DNA of 64,000 nucleotides, taken from positions 248,001 through 312,000 of the forward strand of contig NZ_MDVX01000002.1 of assembly GCF_001719615.1 (NCBI RefSeq), read 5' to 3'. A program made the position numbers and the translations under genes. The notes under the pieces were generated by a model that was not told the origin of the DNA, did no database searches, and saw only the letters and a program-made list of their open reading frames with translations. Shown here in pieces: positions 25,711 through 34,440 of this stretch (the first letter of the stretch is position 1; the number at the start of each line of letters is the position of its first letter). This DNA is from Neptunicoccus sediminis. Its GTDB lineage: Bacteria; Pseudomonadota; Alphaproteobacteria; Rhodobacterales; Rhodobacteraceae.

Positions 25711-26997
25711 TTACAGCCCCGTGCGGTCCCACAGCCGGTAGGCCATGACCGAAGGCGCCAGAAACCACGGGTTGCCTTGATAGAAAGGCCGCGTCGGGAA
25801 GGGGATTTTGTTAAAGGCGGTCATTCCGCGCGGGTCATCCACCGCCTGTTGCCCGATGCGCATACCCATGTAGCTCGACATGCCAACGCCGGACCCGCAA
25901 TAGCCCATCGCGTAGAACAGACCGTCATCCTGCCCTGCGTGCATCAGCGTATCAAAGGTATAGCCCACCAGTCCGGTCCAGCTGTGGCTGATCTTTGTTG
26001 CCGACAGCTCGGGGAAAATCCGCACCATTTCGCGGTGCAGGCGCGGGCCGCTGACCGAGGGATCGGATTCCTGCAAGGACACCCGCCCGCCAAACAGGAT
26101 ACGTTTGCGATCCGGCGAGCGGCGGTAATAATAGACCAGCTTGCGGCTGTCACAAATGTTGCGGTCCGTTGGTATCAGACGGTTGATAAGCGCTTCGGGC
26201 AGTTCTTCGGTAGCAATGATATAGGACCCGATCGGAATCAAGCGACGCCGCTGCCACGGGGCAATGGCCCCAGTGTAACCGTTGGTGGCTAGGATCACCC
26301 GCGTTGCCTCTAGCGGTCCTTTGGCAGTGTCCAGCACAAAACCGCCGTTCTGCCGTTTCAGGCCGGTCACACCGCAATGGGAATGGATCTGCGCACCGGC
26401 CTGTCGCGCCACGCCCAGCAAGCCCTGATGATAAAGCGCCGGATGAAGATTGGCGTGGCGGGGATAGACCATGCCGCCGAAATAGGCCTCTGTTCCCAAC
26501 TCCGCCGGCATGTCAGCTTTTGACACCAAATAGGCATCCGTTTTCAGATAGCTGCCAGCGGCCACCTCTTTGACCATCTTGTCGTATTGGCGCGGGCTAT
26601 GGGCGCCGTCAAACCGGCCCGCCCCGTTGAAATGACAATTGATCCCTTCCGCGCGGATAAACTCTTCTACGTAATCCCGAGAGGATTGCCCCTCTTGCAG
26701 AATGCCTTCTGCGATCTCTTGGCCATAGCGTTTCGTCAGCGTCTCCAGCCCAAATTTCACAGAGGTGGAAATCTGCCCGCCATTGCGCGTGCTCGCCCCG
26801 AAGCCAAGCGCTTTTGCCTCCAGCACCACGGTAGAGCGCCCTGCCCGCGCGCATTGGACCGCCGCTTGCAATCCGGTATACCCGGAGCCGATAATCGCCA
26901 CATCCACCTTCTTGCGGGGCAGATCCTGTGTTGTACGCTCTGCAATGGGGGCGGCCTCCCACCAGTAGGGCGTCTGTTTGTAATCCTCTGTGAACAT
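25711..26997 (-). CDS. FAD-dependent amine oxidoreductase (DAO family, PuuB-like)
   Basis: 428-residue flavoenzyme. The Rossmann motif is at residues 38-43 region (VDVAIIGSGYTGLQAA), followed by FGASTRNGGQIST, a signature shared with gamma-glutamylputrescine oxidase and related amine oxidases. The C-terminal part has WTGLVGYTFDTLMHAG and GYCGSGVGMSSYMG. It probably oxidises a secondary or primary amine with hydrogen peroxide or quinone reduction. ATG 26997 gives the family N-terminus; the frame continues to 27207 into the upstream gene. It is the last gene of the potDABC-GMC-oxidase operon, 26 bases after the GMC gene. Confidence 0.85.
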   Translation of the reverse strand: MFTEDYKQTPYWWEAAPIAERTTQDLPRKKVDVAIIGSGYTGLQAAVQCARAGRSTVVLEAKALGFGASTRNGGQISTSVKFGLETLTKRYGQEIAEGILQEGQSSRDYVEEFIRAEGINCHFNGAGRFDGAHSPRQYDKMVKEVAAGSYLKTDAYLVSKADMPAELGTEAYFGGMVYPRHANLHPALYHQGLLGVARQAGAQIHSHCGVTGLKRQNGGFVLDTAKGPLEATRVILATNGYTGAIAPWQRRRLIPIGSYIIATEELPEALINRLIPTDRNICDSRKLVYYYRRSPDRKRILFGGRVSLQESDPSVSGPRLHREMVRIFPELSATKISHSWTGLVGYTFDTLMHAGQDDGLFYAMGYCGSGVGMSSYMGMRIGQQAVDDPRGMTAFNKIPFPTRPFYQGNPWFLAPSVMAYRLWDRTGL

Positions 26998-27023
26998 GGT
27001 TGCTCTGCCTGTTGCTGTTGGCG

Positions 27024-28640
27024 TTACGAATGGTCCTGCAAAATCAGGTCCGCAGCTTTTTCCCCGACCATAACAGCCGGAGCGTTTGTGTTGCCAGAGG
27101 TTACTGTGGGAAAGATCGAGGCATCCACCACCCGCAATCTGTCCATCCCGTGCAGTTTCAGCCGTGCGTCCACCACATCGGTTTTCGCGTCCGGCCCCAT
27201 CTTGCAAGTGCCGACCGGATGGAACACCGTGCCGACCTTCTCGCGAATGTATTCGATAAAGGCGGCATCATCCTGCGCCTGTGGACCGGGTGCAATTTCG
27301 GAGTCGATGATGTCCTGAAAGGCGGGCGCGGCAGCCAGCTTGCGCATGAAGTACATCCCTTCCAGCATTTCCTGCATGTCAAGTTCGGTAGACAGGTAGT
27401 TCGGGTGGATTTCAGGGGCTTGCGCCGGATCGGCAGAGCGGATTGCCAGATACCCGCGACTGGTCGGGTGCATCGGTTGCGTTCCCAGCAGAAAGCCCGC
27501 AAAGGGATCGGGGTTCATCAACGGCCGCTTGCCCGGAGGCGCCTTGGTATAGCTGACCGGCGAGAAAAACACCTGCATGTTGGGACGGTTCAGCCCCGGA
27601 CGGGAGCGGATAAACCCGCCCCCCTGATTGACCCCGAGCGATAGCGGACCGCCCCGTGTCAGCACATAGCGCATACCTTGCAACAGCTTGCCGTGCCATG
27701 AATGCAACTGGTTGTTCAGCGTCGGCACTTTGGAGCGGTAAAGTAAATCAATCCCCAGATGATCCTGCAGGTTCTGACCGACACCGGCCACGTCCCTGAC
27801 CACCTCTATTCCTTTGGATTTCAGCAGTTTTGCAGGCCCAACACCGGAGAGTTGCAGCAGTTGGGGCGAATTGATCGCACCCGCGGACAGGATCACTTCG
27901 CGCGCTGCAAAAGCCTGTTTAATCTTGCCATTCTGGGCGTATTCCACACCAATGGCACGTCCGTTTTCAAATATCACCCGCTGCGCCAGTGCACGTTTTT
28001 CCACCCGCAGGTTGCGCCGCTTGCGCGCAGGGCGGATATAGGCCCGCGCCGTGGACATACGCATCCCGCCGCGTGCGGTGTTCTGATAGGTGCCGAGCCC
28101 TTCCTGACTGGCGCCGTTGAAATCGGCGTTGCGCGGAATCTGGATCTGTTCACCGGCTGTGATGTAGTTCTGGCAGATCGGATGCAGGAAGCGGTCCATC
28201 GTTCCCACATGCAGCGGACCGGAATCGCCGCGAAATTCGCATCCGCCCCGATCATTGGTTTCCGCTTTCTTGAAATAGGGCAGCACATCGTCCCAGCCCC
28301 AGCCCGGATTGCCCATATCCTTCCAGCCGTCGAAATCCTGCGCCTGCCCGCGAATATAGACCATCGCGTTGATGGAACTGGACCCGCCCATCACCTTGCC
28401 CCGCGGCCAGTAGGACACGCGGTTGTTCAGCTCTGGATTGGGCTCTGTTTCATACATCCAGTTGACGCTACGTTTGTAGAAGGTCTTGCCATAGCCGATG
28501 GGCAGCCAGATCCAGAAATTCAGATCACTGCCCCCCGCTTCCAGCAGCAACACCTTATACTTTCCGTTCTCGCTCAGCCGGTTGGCCAGCACGCAACCCG
28601 CCGAGCCTGCGCCAACGATGATAAAATCCACCTGTTCCAT
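27024..28640 (-). CDS. GMC family oxidoreductase (choline dehydrogenase-like)
   Basis: 538-residue FAD enzyme of the glucose-methanol-choline family. The N-terminal dinucleotide fold reads DFIIVGAGSAGCVLANRL with LLLEAGG; GMC signature PRGKVMGGSSSINAMVYIRG; the C-terminal catalytic His is in TVFHPVGTCKMG and the partner Asn in SGNTNAPAVMVGEKAADLI. Closest recognisable relatives are choline dehydrogenase BetA and alcohol dehydrogenase AlkJ. No betaine-aldehyde dehydrogenase or BetI regulator is adjacent, so choline is not the assured substrate. It lies 17 bases after the potC-like permease gene in the same operon, which argues that it acts on the imported compound. Confidence 0.88.
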   Translation of the reverse strand: MEQVDFIIVGAGSAGCVLANRLSENGKYKVLLLEAGGSDLNFWIWLPIGYGKTFYKRSVNWMYETEPNPELNNRVSYWPRGKVMGGSSSINAMVYIRGQAQDFDGWKDMGNPGWGWDDVLPYFKKAETNDRGGCEFRGDSGPLHVGTMDRFLHPICQNYITAGEQIQIPRNADFNGASQEGLGTYQNTARGGMRMSTARAYIRPARKRRNLRVEKRALAQRVIFENGRAIGVEYAQNGKIKQAFAAREVILSAGAINSPQLLQLSGVGPAKLLKSKGIEVVRDVAGVGQNLQDHLGIDLLYRSKVPTLNNQLHSWHGKLLQGMRYVLTRGGPLSLGVNQGGGFIRSRPGLNRPNMQVFFSPVSYTKAPPGKRPLMNPDPFAGFLLGTQPMHPTSRGYLAIRSADPAQAPEIHPNYLSTELDMQEMLEGMYFMRKLAAAPAFQDIIDSEIAPGPQAQDDAAFIEYIREKVGTVFHPVGTCKMGPDAKTDVVDARLKLHGMDRLRVVDASIFPTVTSGNTNAPAVMVGEKAADLILQDHS

Positions 28641-28657
28641 CTCAGACTTCCCTAACT

Positions 28658-29515
28658 TCAGGACTTGGGATCGCGCTGGATCACGACGCTGATCAAGGCC
28701 AGCAAACCAGACCCGACGATCAGGAAGAATGACACAGCATTCAGCACAGGTGTAGAGCCGACTTTGGCCATCCGGTCATACATCGTGATGGTCAGAGGCG
28801 ACTCCGATCCAACCAGGAACAGTGTGGTGTTGAAATTCTCAAACGACACCAGAAAGGCGACAATTCCCGCCGCAATCATGGCAGGGCGCAGGAATGGCAG
28901 GGTCACAGTGCGCAACACCTGCGCACGGCTCGCCCCGAGGTTCAGGGCAGCTTCCTCCAACGAGGTGTCAAATTTCTTCAAACGTGCCGTGATCACCAGC
29001 GAGGTGATGGTGGTGACAAAACTGAACTGGCCAAAGACAACCAGCAGGATTCCCGGACGCAGGAATTCCAGTTCCAGATTAAACCGGTCCTCTACCCCGT
29101 TGGCGATATTGCTGGCCATGACCAGAATGGAAATCCCAAGGATCACGCCGGGAATAACCAGCGGCAGGATCATCAGGATGTAAAAGAAGTTCTTGGCGGG
29201 AAAGTTGCCGCGCACAAACAGGAACGCATTGGTGGTGCCGACGAACACCGACAGCAGCGCAACCATCACGCCGATGACGCCGGAATAATACAGCCCCCGC
29301 AGCAGGCGGCGGTCGTGAAACATACCAAGCTTGGGCTCGCTATCGTTAAAGAACCAGTCGAGCGTGAACCCCTGCCACGGCAGCGCCGGAAACAGCGAGT
29401 CGTTAAAGGCAAAACTGCCTGCCGCTACCAAAGGCGCGGCCAAAAAGATAAAGAACGCCGCTATATAAGCGCGGTAGCCCAGCAGAAAGGCGCGATTTTT
29501 GGTGGATGATGCCAT
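28658..29515 (-). CDS. Spermidine/putrescine-type ABC transporter permease (PotC-like)
   Basis: 285-residue inner-membrane permease with six predicted helices; the EAA loop reads SLEEAALNLGASRAQVLRTVTLPFLRPA, typical of PotC/PotI. N-terminal start taken at ATG 29515, with GGGAGG upstream, rather than 10 codons earlier. It lies 16 bases downstream of the PotB-like gene and pairs with it to form the channel of an amine or quaternary-amine importer. Confidence 0.93.
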   Translation of the reverse strand: MASSTKNRAFLLGYRAYIAAFFIFLAAPLVAAGSFAFNDSLFPALPWQGFTLDWFFNDSEPKLGMFHDRRLLRGLYYSGVIGVMVALLSVFVGTTNAFLFVRGNFPAKNFFYILMILPLVIPGVILGISILVMASNIANGVEDRFNLELEFLRPGILLVVFGQFSFVTTITSLVITARLKKFDTSLEEAALNLGASRAQVLRTVTLPFLRPAMIAAGIVAFLVSFENFNTTLFLVGSESPLTITMYDRMAKVGSTPVLNAVSFFLIVGSGLLALISVVIQRDPKS

Positions 29516-29531
29516 GTCCGGTCCCTCCCCT

Positions 29532-30398
29532 TCAGCTTTTCGCAACAGTGTTGGCCAGCGTCTGCCCCGTCAGGCGCAAACCGATCCACACAACGACAGA
29601 TGTAAAGGCCAGCAGCAGGAAGCCAAAGGCCGCGCCGCTCTCCCAGTTGAAGCGGGTGATAAACTGGTCGTAGATCTGTTCGGTAAACCAGCTGGAATTC
29701 TTGCCGCCCAAAAGGATCGGCGTCAGATAGCTGCCCGCCGTCATCATGAACACTACGATACAGCCCGACACGATGCCGGGCATGGCATAGGGCACGATGA
29801 TACGGCGCAGCACGGTGAACCCGTTGCCGCCCAGATTATACCCCGCCTCGATCATGGCGTTGTCCATCCCGTCAAGGGTTGAGACAAGGGGCACGATCAT
29901 GAACAGGATCACGGTATAAACCAGCCCTATGATTACCGTGATGTCGTTGTAGAGAAACTCTATCGGCTGTTTGATCAGGCCAATATCCGTCAGAAAACTG
30001 GAAATCACGCCGGTTTCCCGCAGCAGCAAAATCCAGCCGAAAGCGCGGATCAGATCGCTGACCCACAAAGGGATCAGACACAGCAGAAACAGCGCCCCGC
30101 GGGATCGTTTGCCCGCGATTTTGGCGATGTAATAGGCAATCGGAAAGCCGATCAGCAGCGCCAGAAACGTCACCAGAATAGACATGGAACCGGTGCGCAG
30201 CAGCGTGTTCCAGTAAATCGGCTCGTTTATGAAATCAATGTAATTGCCAAAGCCGAACTCATAGACGCGGGGCGCCACTTTTTCGCGCAGGGACAGCACA
30301 ACCATCCCCATATGGGGCAGGATAATCAGCAAGGCGATCCACAGCGCAAAGGGTGCGAACAGCAGGATCAGGGAAAGGCGTTTGATGTCAGATTGCAT
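29532..30398 (-). CDS. Spermidine/putrescine-type ABC transporter permease (PotB-like)
   Basis: 288-residue permease with about six helices. The EAA loop is DNAMIEAGYNLGGNGFTVLRRIIVPYAMPG, and GSYLTPILLGGKNSSWFTEQIYDQF is a conserved PotB/PotH periplasmic segment. ATG 30398 is the family start; the frame extends 15 codons into the upstream gene without a good ribosome site. It begins 8 bases after the PotA-like ATPase gene ends. Confidence 0.93.
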   Translation of the reverse strand: MQSDIKRLSLILLFAPFALWIALLIILPHMGMVVLSLREKVAPRVYEFGFGNYIDFINEPIYWNTLLRTGSMSILVTFLALLIGFPIAYYIAKIAGKRSRGALFLLCLIPLWVSDLIRAFGWILLLRETGVISSFLTDIGLIKQPIEFLYNDITVIIGLVYTVILFMIVPLVSTLDGMDNAMIEAGYNLGGNGFTVLRRIIVPYAMPGIVSGCIVVFMMTAGSYLTPILLGGKNSSWFTEQIYDQFITRFNWESGAAFGFLLLAFTSVVVWIGLRLTGQTLANTVAKS

Positions 30399-30406
30399 AT
30401 CGCCCC

Positions 30407-31537
30407 CTATACCGCAAAGCACATGGTTTGCGCAGCGGACCATTCCAGCGTGACGTCATCCCCCGCGCGCAAATCCTCTGCCCCGCCGGTGACAACCACA
30501 TCTGCTTCGATCAGCTCCCCCACGGGATCGCGTACCAGAACGCGGCTGTTGGCCCCGTTGAACAGAACGGAATCCACACGCCCCTGCAGCGCGTTTTGCG
30601 CGTTGCCACTGCCTTCAGAGGATGTCTTGCGGGCTGTGATAAATTCGGGGCGCACAAAGATTGAAACCTCCTTGCCGGTGCTGATCCCCTGCCCCACGGC
30701 CCGCGCACTGGTCATTACCAGCCCTGCCTCTGTCTCTACACGGTATTCCCCGCCTTCCACAGCAGTGACACGTCCGGACCAGCGGTTGGAATCCCCGACG
30801 AACCCCGCCACGAATGATGTTTGCGGGTTGTGATAGAGGTCTTCGGGGCGGCCGATCTGTTCAAAACGGCCCTCGTTCATAATGGCGACGTGATCGGACA
30901 TGACCAGCGCTTCGGACTGGTCGTGGGTGATATAAATAAAGGTGGTGTTGAACTGGTGTTGCAGCAGTTTAAGCTCGATCTTCATCGCCTCGCGCAGTTT
31001 CAGGTCAAGCGCCCCAAGCGGTTCATCCAGCAACAGCACATCAGGGTCCATCACCATGCAGCGGGCAATCGCGATCCGCTGCTTCTGGCCACCCGAAAGC
31101 TGGTGAATTTCGCGATCTGCCACATCCGGCAGGGCTATCCGCTCTAGCACATCCCGCACTTTACGTTCGATTTCCGCCTTATCCGTCCCGATACAGCGTA
31201 ATCCGTAAGCGATGTTTTCATAGACGTTCATCATCGGAAACAGCGCGAGATGCTGGAACACCATCTTCACGTTCCGCTTGTTAGGCGGCGTGTTCAGAAC
31301 CGATTTCCCCTTGATCTGGATATCGCCGGAAGTGGGGTCCTCGAAACCTGCGATCATCCGCATCAAGGTTGTCTTGCCACAGCCCGACGGCCCGAGGATC
31401 GAAAAGAAAGACCCCTTGGGAATTTTGAACGACACATCATCTACAGCGCGCACAGCCCCGAACGATTTGTGGATATTGCTGCATTCCAGATCGTATGCAG
31501 GATCAAGGGCCGGATCGGTCAGTGTGGCAGTGTTCAT
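30407..31537 (-). CDS. Polyamine-type ABC transporter ATPase (PotA-like)
   Basis: 376-residue ATPase: Walker A GPSGCGKTT near residue 45, Q-loop VFQHLALFPMMNVYENIAYGL, signature LSGGQKQRIAIARC, Walker B DVLLLDEPLGALD, and a C-terminal TOBE domain (about 290-370) typical of PotA/FbpC-type importers. It energises uptake through the PotB/PotC-like pair. It lies 99 bases downstream of the binding-protein gene, a gap containing a GC hairpin. Confidence 0.93.
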   Translation of the reverse strand: MNTATLTDPALDPAYDLECSNIHKSFGAVRAVDDVSFKIPKGSFFSILGPSGCGKTTLMRMIAGFEDPTSGDIQIKGKSVLNTPPNKRNVKMVFQHLALFPMMNVYENIAYGLRCIGTDKAEIERKVRDVLERIALPDVADREIHQLSGGQKQRIAIARCMVMDPDVLLLDEPLGALDLKLREAMKIELKLLQHQFNTTFIYITHDQSEALVMSDHVAIMNEGRFEQIGRPEDLYHNPQTSFVAGFVGDSNRWSGRVTAVEGGEYRVETEAGLVMTSARAVGQGISTGKEVSIFVRPEFITARKTSSEGSGNAQNALQGRVDSVLFNGANSRVLVRDPVGELIEADVVVTGGAEDLRAGDDVTLEWSAAQTMCFAV

Positions 31538-31594
31538 TCGGAAATCCGTTGGTCAGTGTCGTGGGAAAAGGGCGCCAGATGGCAGATAGAAAAA

Positions 31595-31620
31595 GGGCGG
31601 CGTCATGGTGAACGCCGCCC
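31595..31620 (-). promoter_or_regulatory. Intercistronic stem-loop after the PotD-like gene
   Basis: Nine-base GC-rich arms (GGGCGGCGT, 31595-31603; ACGCCGCCC, 31612-31620) with an 8-base loop, 16 bases past the PotD-like stop and before the PotA-like gene. Without a T run it probably protects the binding-protein mRNA end or gives partial termination, as at 16225-16250. Confidence 0.65.
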
Positions 31621-31636
31621 CTTCTACTGGACAGGT

Positions 31637-32713
31637 TTAGCCGCCAGTGGCCGCTTTGATTTTCTCAAGCGTTTTGCCTTCCATATCCTCGACACCGGCG
31701 GGGATGTTGGCAAAGAACTTCAGGTTGGCAATATCTGCGTCGGTAAAGGCCGCAGTCACCGCGTTGCGCTTGTCTTCCGGCAGCAGCTCCAGCCCGCCTT
31801 TGACAGCGGCAATCGCGCCGGTGCTGCCGGACATGATCGTTACGTTCTCAGGCTCCAGCACGAAGTTGATCCACTTGTAGGCCGCATCATCCGCCTTGCC
31901 CTTGCGGGGCAGCGCAAATGTGTCGATCCATGCCAGTGCCCCAGTTTCGGGTGGCACAAACACGATGTCCTTGTTCTGACCATAAAGCTTATAGGCTGTG
32001 GAATCCCATGTTTCAGAGGCCACAATCTCACCCGACAGCATCATGGCGGACAGATCGTCGCCGCCTTTCCAATAGGCTTTGATGTTGGATTTGCAGTCGA
32101 TCAGTTTTTCGGCCACTTCGTCCAGAATCTGCTGGTATTTATCCAGATCGGAATAGGCGGCAAACGGATCATGCCCCATGGAAAACGCAGTGCCAAGCAG
32201 AATGGTCCGCTTCAGGCGCATAGAGGTTTTGCCTTCATATTTCGGATCGCACAGATCACCCCAGCCTTTGAAATCCGGTGCCACGGATTTGTTTGCCATC
32301 AGACCCGATGTGCCCCACTGATGCGGAACCGCATAAACTTCACCGTCGATGGTGGTATTGGCCTTCACGCCCTCCAGATGGGAGGTCTCCATCACAGAGG
32401 TGTCAATCTTGGACAGGTCCAGCGGTTTGTAGATGTCATATTCCATCTGCGCGGCGTGAATACGGTCGTGGCTTGGCTGTGCAAGGTCAAACCCCGCACC
32501 GCCGGTGGCCCGCAGCTTGGCGATCATTTCCTCGTTGTTGGAAAAGGTCACTTCCACGTCAATATCGGGATAGCGTTCCTCAAACTTTTGCACCAGTTCC
32601 TCGGGCGCATAAGACCCCCAAGTCAGCAGACGCAGTGTTTCGGCATGTGCGATCGAGGCCGTAGACAGCAGCAGCGCCGCCATCAGACCCGTGATTTTTG
32701 TTTTATGTTTCAT
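31637..32713 (-). CDS. Polyamine-type ABC transporter substrate-binding protein (PotD/PotF-like)
   Basis: 358-residue periplasmic binding protein. The signal peptide ends IAHAE near residue 25 and the mature protein opens TLRLLTWGSYAPEELVQKFEE, with YDIYKPLDLSKI and GKTSMRLKRTILLG, typical of the PotD/PotF class. The ligand is probably a polyamine or other cationic amine, but the aromatic/acidic pocket cannot be assigned without a model. It heads the operon potD-A-B-C-GMC oxidoreductase-amine oxidase. The start ATG has GGGAG upstream. A MocR regulator gene follows convergently? No: it is on the same strand, upstream of this operon. Confidence 0.92.
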   Translation of the reverse strand: MKHKTKITGLMAALLLSTASIAHAETLRLLTWGSYAPEELVQKFEERYPDIDVEVTFSNNEEMIAKLRATGGAGFDLAQPSHDRIHAAQMEYDIYKPLDLSKIDTSVMETSHLEGVKANTTIDGEVYAVPHQWGTSGLMANKSVAPDFKGWGDLCDPKYEGKTSMRLKRTILLGTAFSMGHDPFAAYSDLDKYQQILDEVAEKLIDCKSNIKAYWKGGDDLSAMMLSGEIVASETWDSTAYKLYGQNKDIVFVPPETGALAWIDTFALPRKGKADDAAYKWINFVLEPENVTIMSGSTGAIAAVKGGLELLPEDKRNAVTAAFTDADIANLKFFANIPAGVEDMEGKTLEKIKAATGG

Positions 32714-32840
32714 AATGTACTCCCTGAAGTATCAACGCGGCAGCGTCGGGTTCTAGTCAGTCGCACGTGAACCTTAGAAAGGCATTGGACTGCGACTCAT
32801 ATCCATTGCCGAATTCTTATCAGACCAATTTGTAACAGGA

Positions 32841-34322
32841 TTATATATCAAGGGCGGGCAATCCAGACAAAATTCTAAGCCCCGTCTGAATATCATCGGG
32901 CTTTGCACTGCCAAACCCGAGCACAAGCGCATTTTGTTCAACAGGCGTTAGACAATAGCGGGCCAGCGGCGCCGTAATGACGTTGCGTTCACGCGCTTGC
33001 GCCACCAGCGCAGCGCTGTCCACGCGGCGATCCAGAAACGCCGTGGTGTGAAATCCGCTGCGGGTCGGCTGGACCTGTATCGTTGCTGGCAGCGCCTTTG
33101 ACGCCTGCATCAGCACATCATATCGGGCCTTGTAAAGGCGGCGCATCATGCGGATGTGGGTGGCAAACTGACCCTCATCCATGAAATCCGAAACAATCGC
33201 CTGTGTTGCCGTGGACGGGCCGCTGATCCAGCTTGTGAATACCTGATCGAACACCGGCACCAGACTGTCGGGCGACAGGATAAAGCCCAGCCGGATAGAG
33301 GGAAACAGGGTCTTCGAGAAGGTGCCCACATAGATCACTCGGTCCTGCGTATCTATGCTTTTCAGCGCGGGTTGCACCCGATCCGAAAAATGGAACTCGC
33401 CGTCATAATCATCCTCGACAATCATCGCATTGGCGGAACGGGCGGCATCCAGCAGTGCCAGACGCCGTGGCAGAGACATCACATGGCCAAGGGGTTGCTG
33501 GTGGGACGGAGTGACAAAAGCCAGCCGGAAATCCGGCGCAAGCTGCGAGCCCCGCTCCACATCCAGCCCGTCCCCGTCCACCGGCACCGGCACCAGTTGC
33601 GCCCCGTTCGCCACCAGCGCATTGCCAGCCCCGATAGCACCGGGGTTTTCGTACCAGACCTTATCGCCGCTGTTCAGCAGCACACGCCCGAGGATCGAAA
33701 ACGCCTGCTGCGCCCCGCCGGTGACGAAAATCTGCTCCGGCCTGCATTTGATCCCCCGCGCCGCGTTCAGATGGCTGGCAATAGAGCGGCGCAACCGGTC
33801 CAGCCCTTGCGGTGGTCCGTAGCCCATGATTTCGTCCCGATTGCCCCGCAGGTGGCGCGCCGAGATCCGCGCCCAATGGGTCATCGGAAACGCCTCCAGC
33901 GCGGGGAGCGCGGTGATGAAAGCCTGACTTTTATGGGGCAGCCGCTGGCGGGGGGCAAAATTCTCCAGCGCTGTGGTGAACCTTTCGGAAAGTTGCGGCT
34001 TGGCCTGCGCCTCCTTCGGGGGGGATTGCGCCTGCTTTCCACCCTCAGGCTGCGCCAGCACGTCACTCACATAGGTTCCAGCGCCGACACGGGATACCAG
34101 CATCCCTTCGGACACAAGCCGGTCGATAGCATCAATTACGGTCGTACGCGACACGCCGATCTCTTTGGCAAGCGTACGACTGGCCGGAAGCCGTCGGCCC
34201 ACGCCAAGACCGCCCGTCAGGATAATCTCGCGCAGGGCCATATAAAGCTGCACACTGATCTTGCGATCTGATCCCCGTTCAATGCGGATAGAGGACAGCA
34301 GGGCCCCGGCCTGTTGCTTCAC
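32841..34322 (-). CDS. MocR family regulator (GntR DNA-binding plus aminotransferase-like domain)
   Basis: 493-residue fusion of an N-terminal GntR winged helix (about 15-85, VGRRLPASRTLAKEIGVSRTTVIDAIDRL) with a fold-type I PLP aminotransferase-like domain. The PLP lysine is in VGTFSKTLFPSIRLGF and VEDDYDGEFHF is the typical cofactor-binding segment. MocR proteins sense amines or PLP derivatives and switch neighbouring operons. GTG 34322 has GGGGGA at good spacing; a longer frame runs to 34508 through the operator region and is rejected. It is divergent from the enolase-superfamily gene and lies upstream of the pot-like operon, so both are candidate targets. Confidence 0.9.
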   Translation of the reverse strand: MKQQAGALLSSIRIERGSDRKISVQLYMALREIILTGGLGVGRRLPASRTLAKEIGVSRTTVIDAIDRLVSEGMLVSRVGAGTYVSDVLAQPEGGKQAQSPPKEAQAKPQLSERFTTALENFAPRQRLPHKSQAFITALPALEAFPMTHWARISARHLRGNRDEIMGYGPPQGLDRLRRSIASHLNAARGIKCRPEQIFVTGGAQQAFSILGRVLLNSGDKVWYENPGAIGAGNALVANGAQLVPVPVDGDGLDVERGSQLAPDFRLAFVTPSHQQPLGHVMSLPRRLALLDAARSANAMIVEDDYDGEFHFSDRVQPALKSIDTQDRVIYVGTFSKTLFPSIRLGFILSPDSLVPVFDQVFTSWISGPSTATQAIVSDFMDEGQFATHIRMMRRLYKARYDVLMQASKALPATIQVQPTRSGFHTTAFLDRRVDSAALVAQARERNVITAPLARYCLTPVEQNALVLGFGSAKPDDIQTGLRILSGLPALDI

Positions 34323-34336
34323 TGTGCATCCCCCAT

Positions 34337-34382
34337 ATTGGACCGCTCCTATTGTCGGAATGGACCTACTGTAAGGTCCAAT
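34337..34382. promoter_or_regulatory. Candidate MocR operator
   Basis: Two GGACC direct repeats start 22 bases apart (34340, 34362; two helical turns) and an inverted GGTCC follows at 34375. The outer copies form ATTGGACC (34337-34344) and GGTCCAAT (34375-34382); the inner pair is GGACCT-N6-AGGTCC. The cluster lies between the MocR gene and the divergent enolase-superfamily gene, the expected place for an operator of a MocR dimer. Confidence 0.6.
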
Positions 34383-34440
34383 TTCTTTTATGGTCAACGC
34401 CAAAGATTTCAGACCTGCCCAGCCTAGCGGAGCCTCCCCC

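Noticed and set aside
33156-34271. 371-codon plus-strand frame opposite the MocR gene
   Set aside because: No recognisable protein features; the minus strand encodes an intact GntR-aminotransferase fusion.
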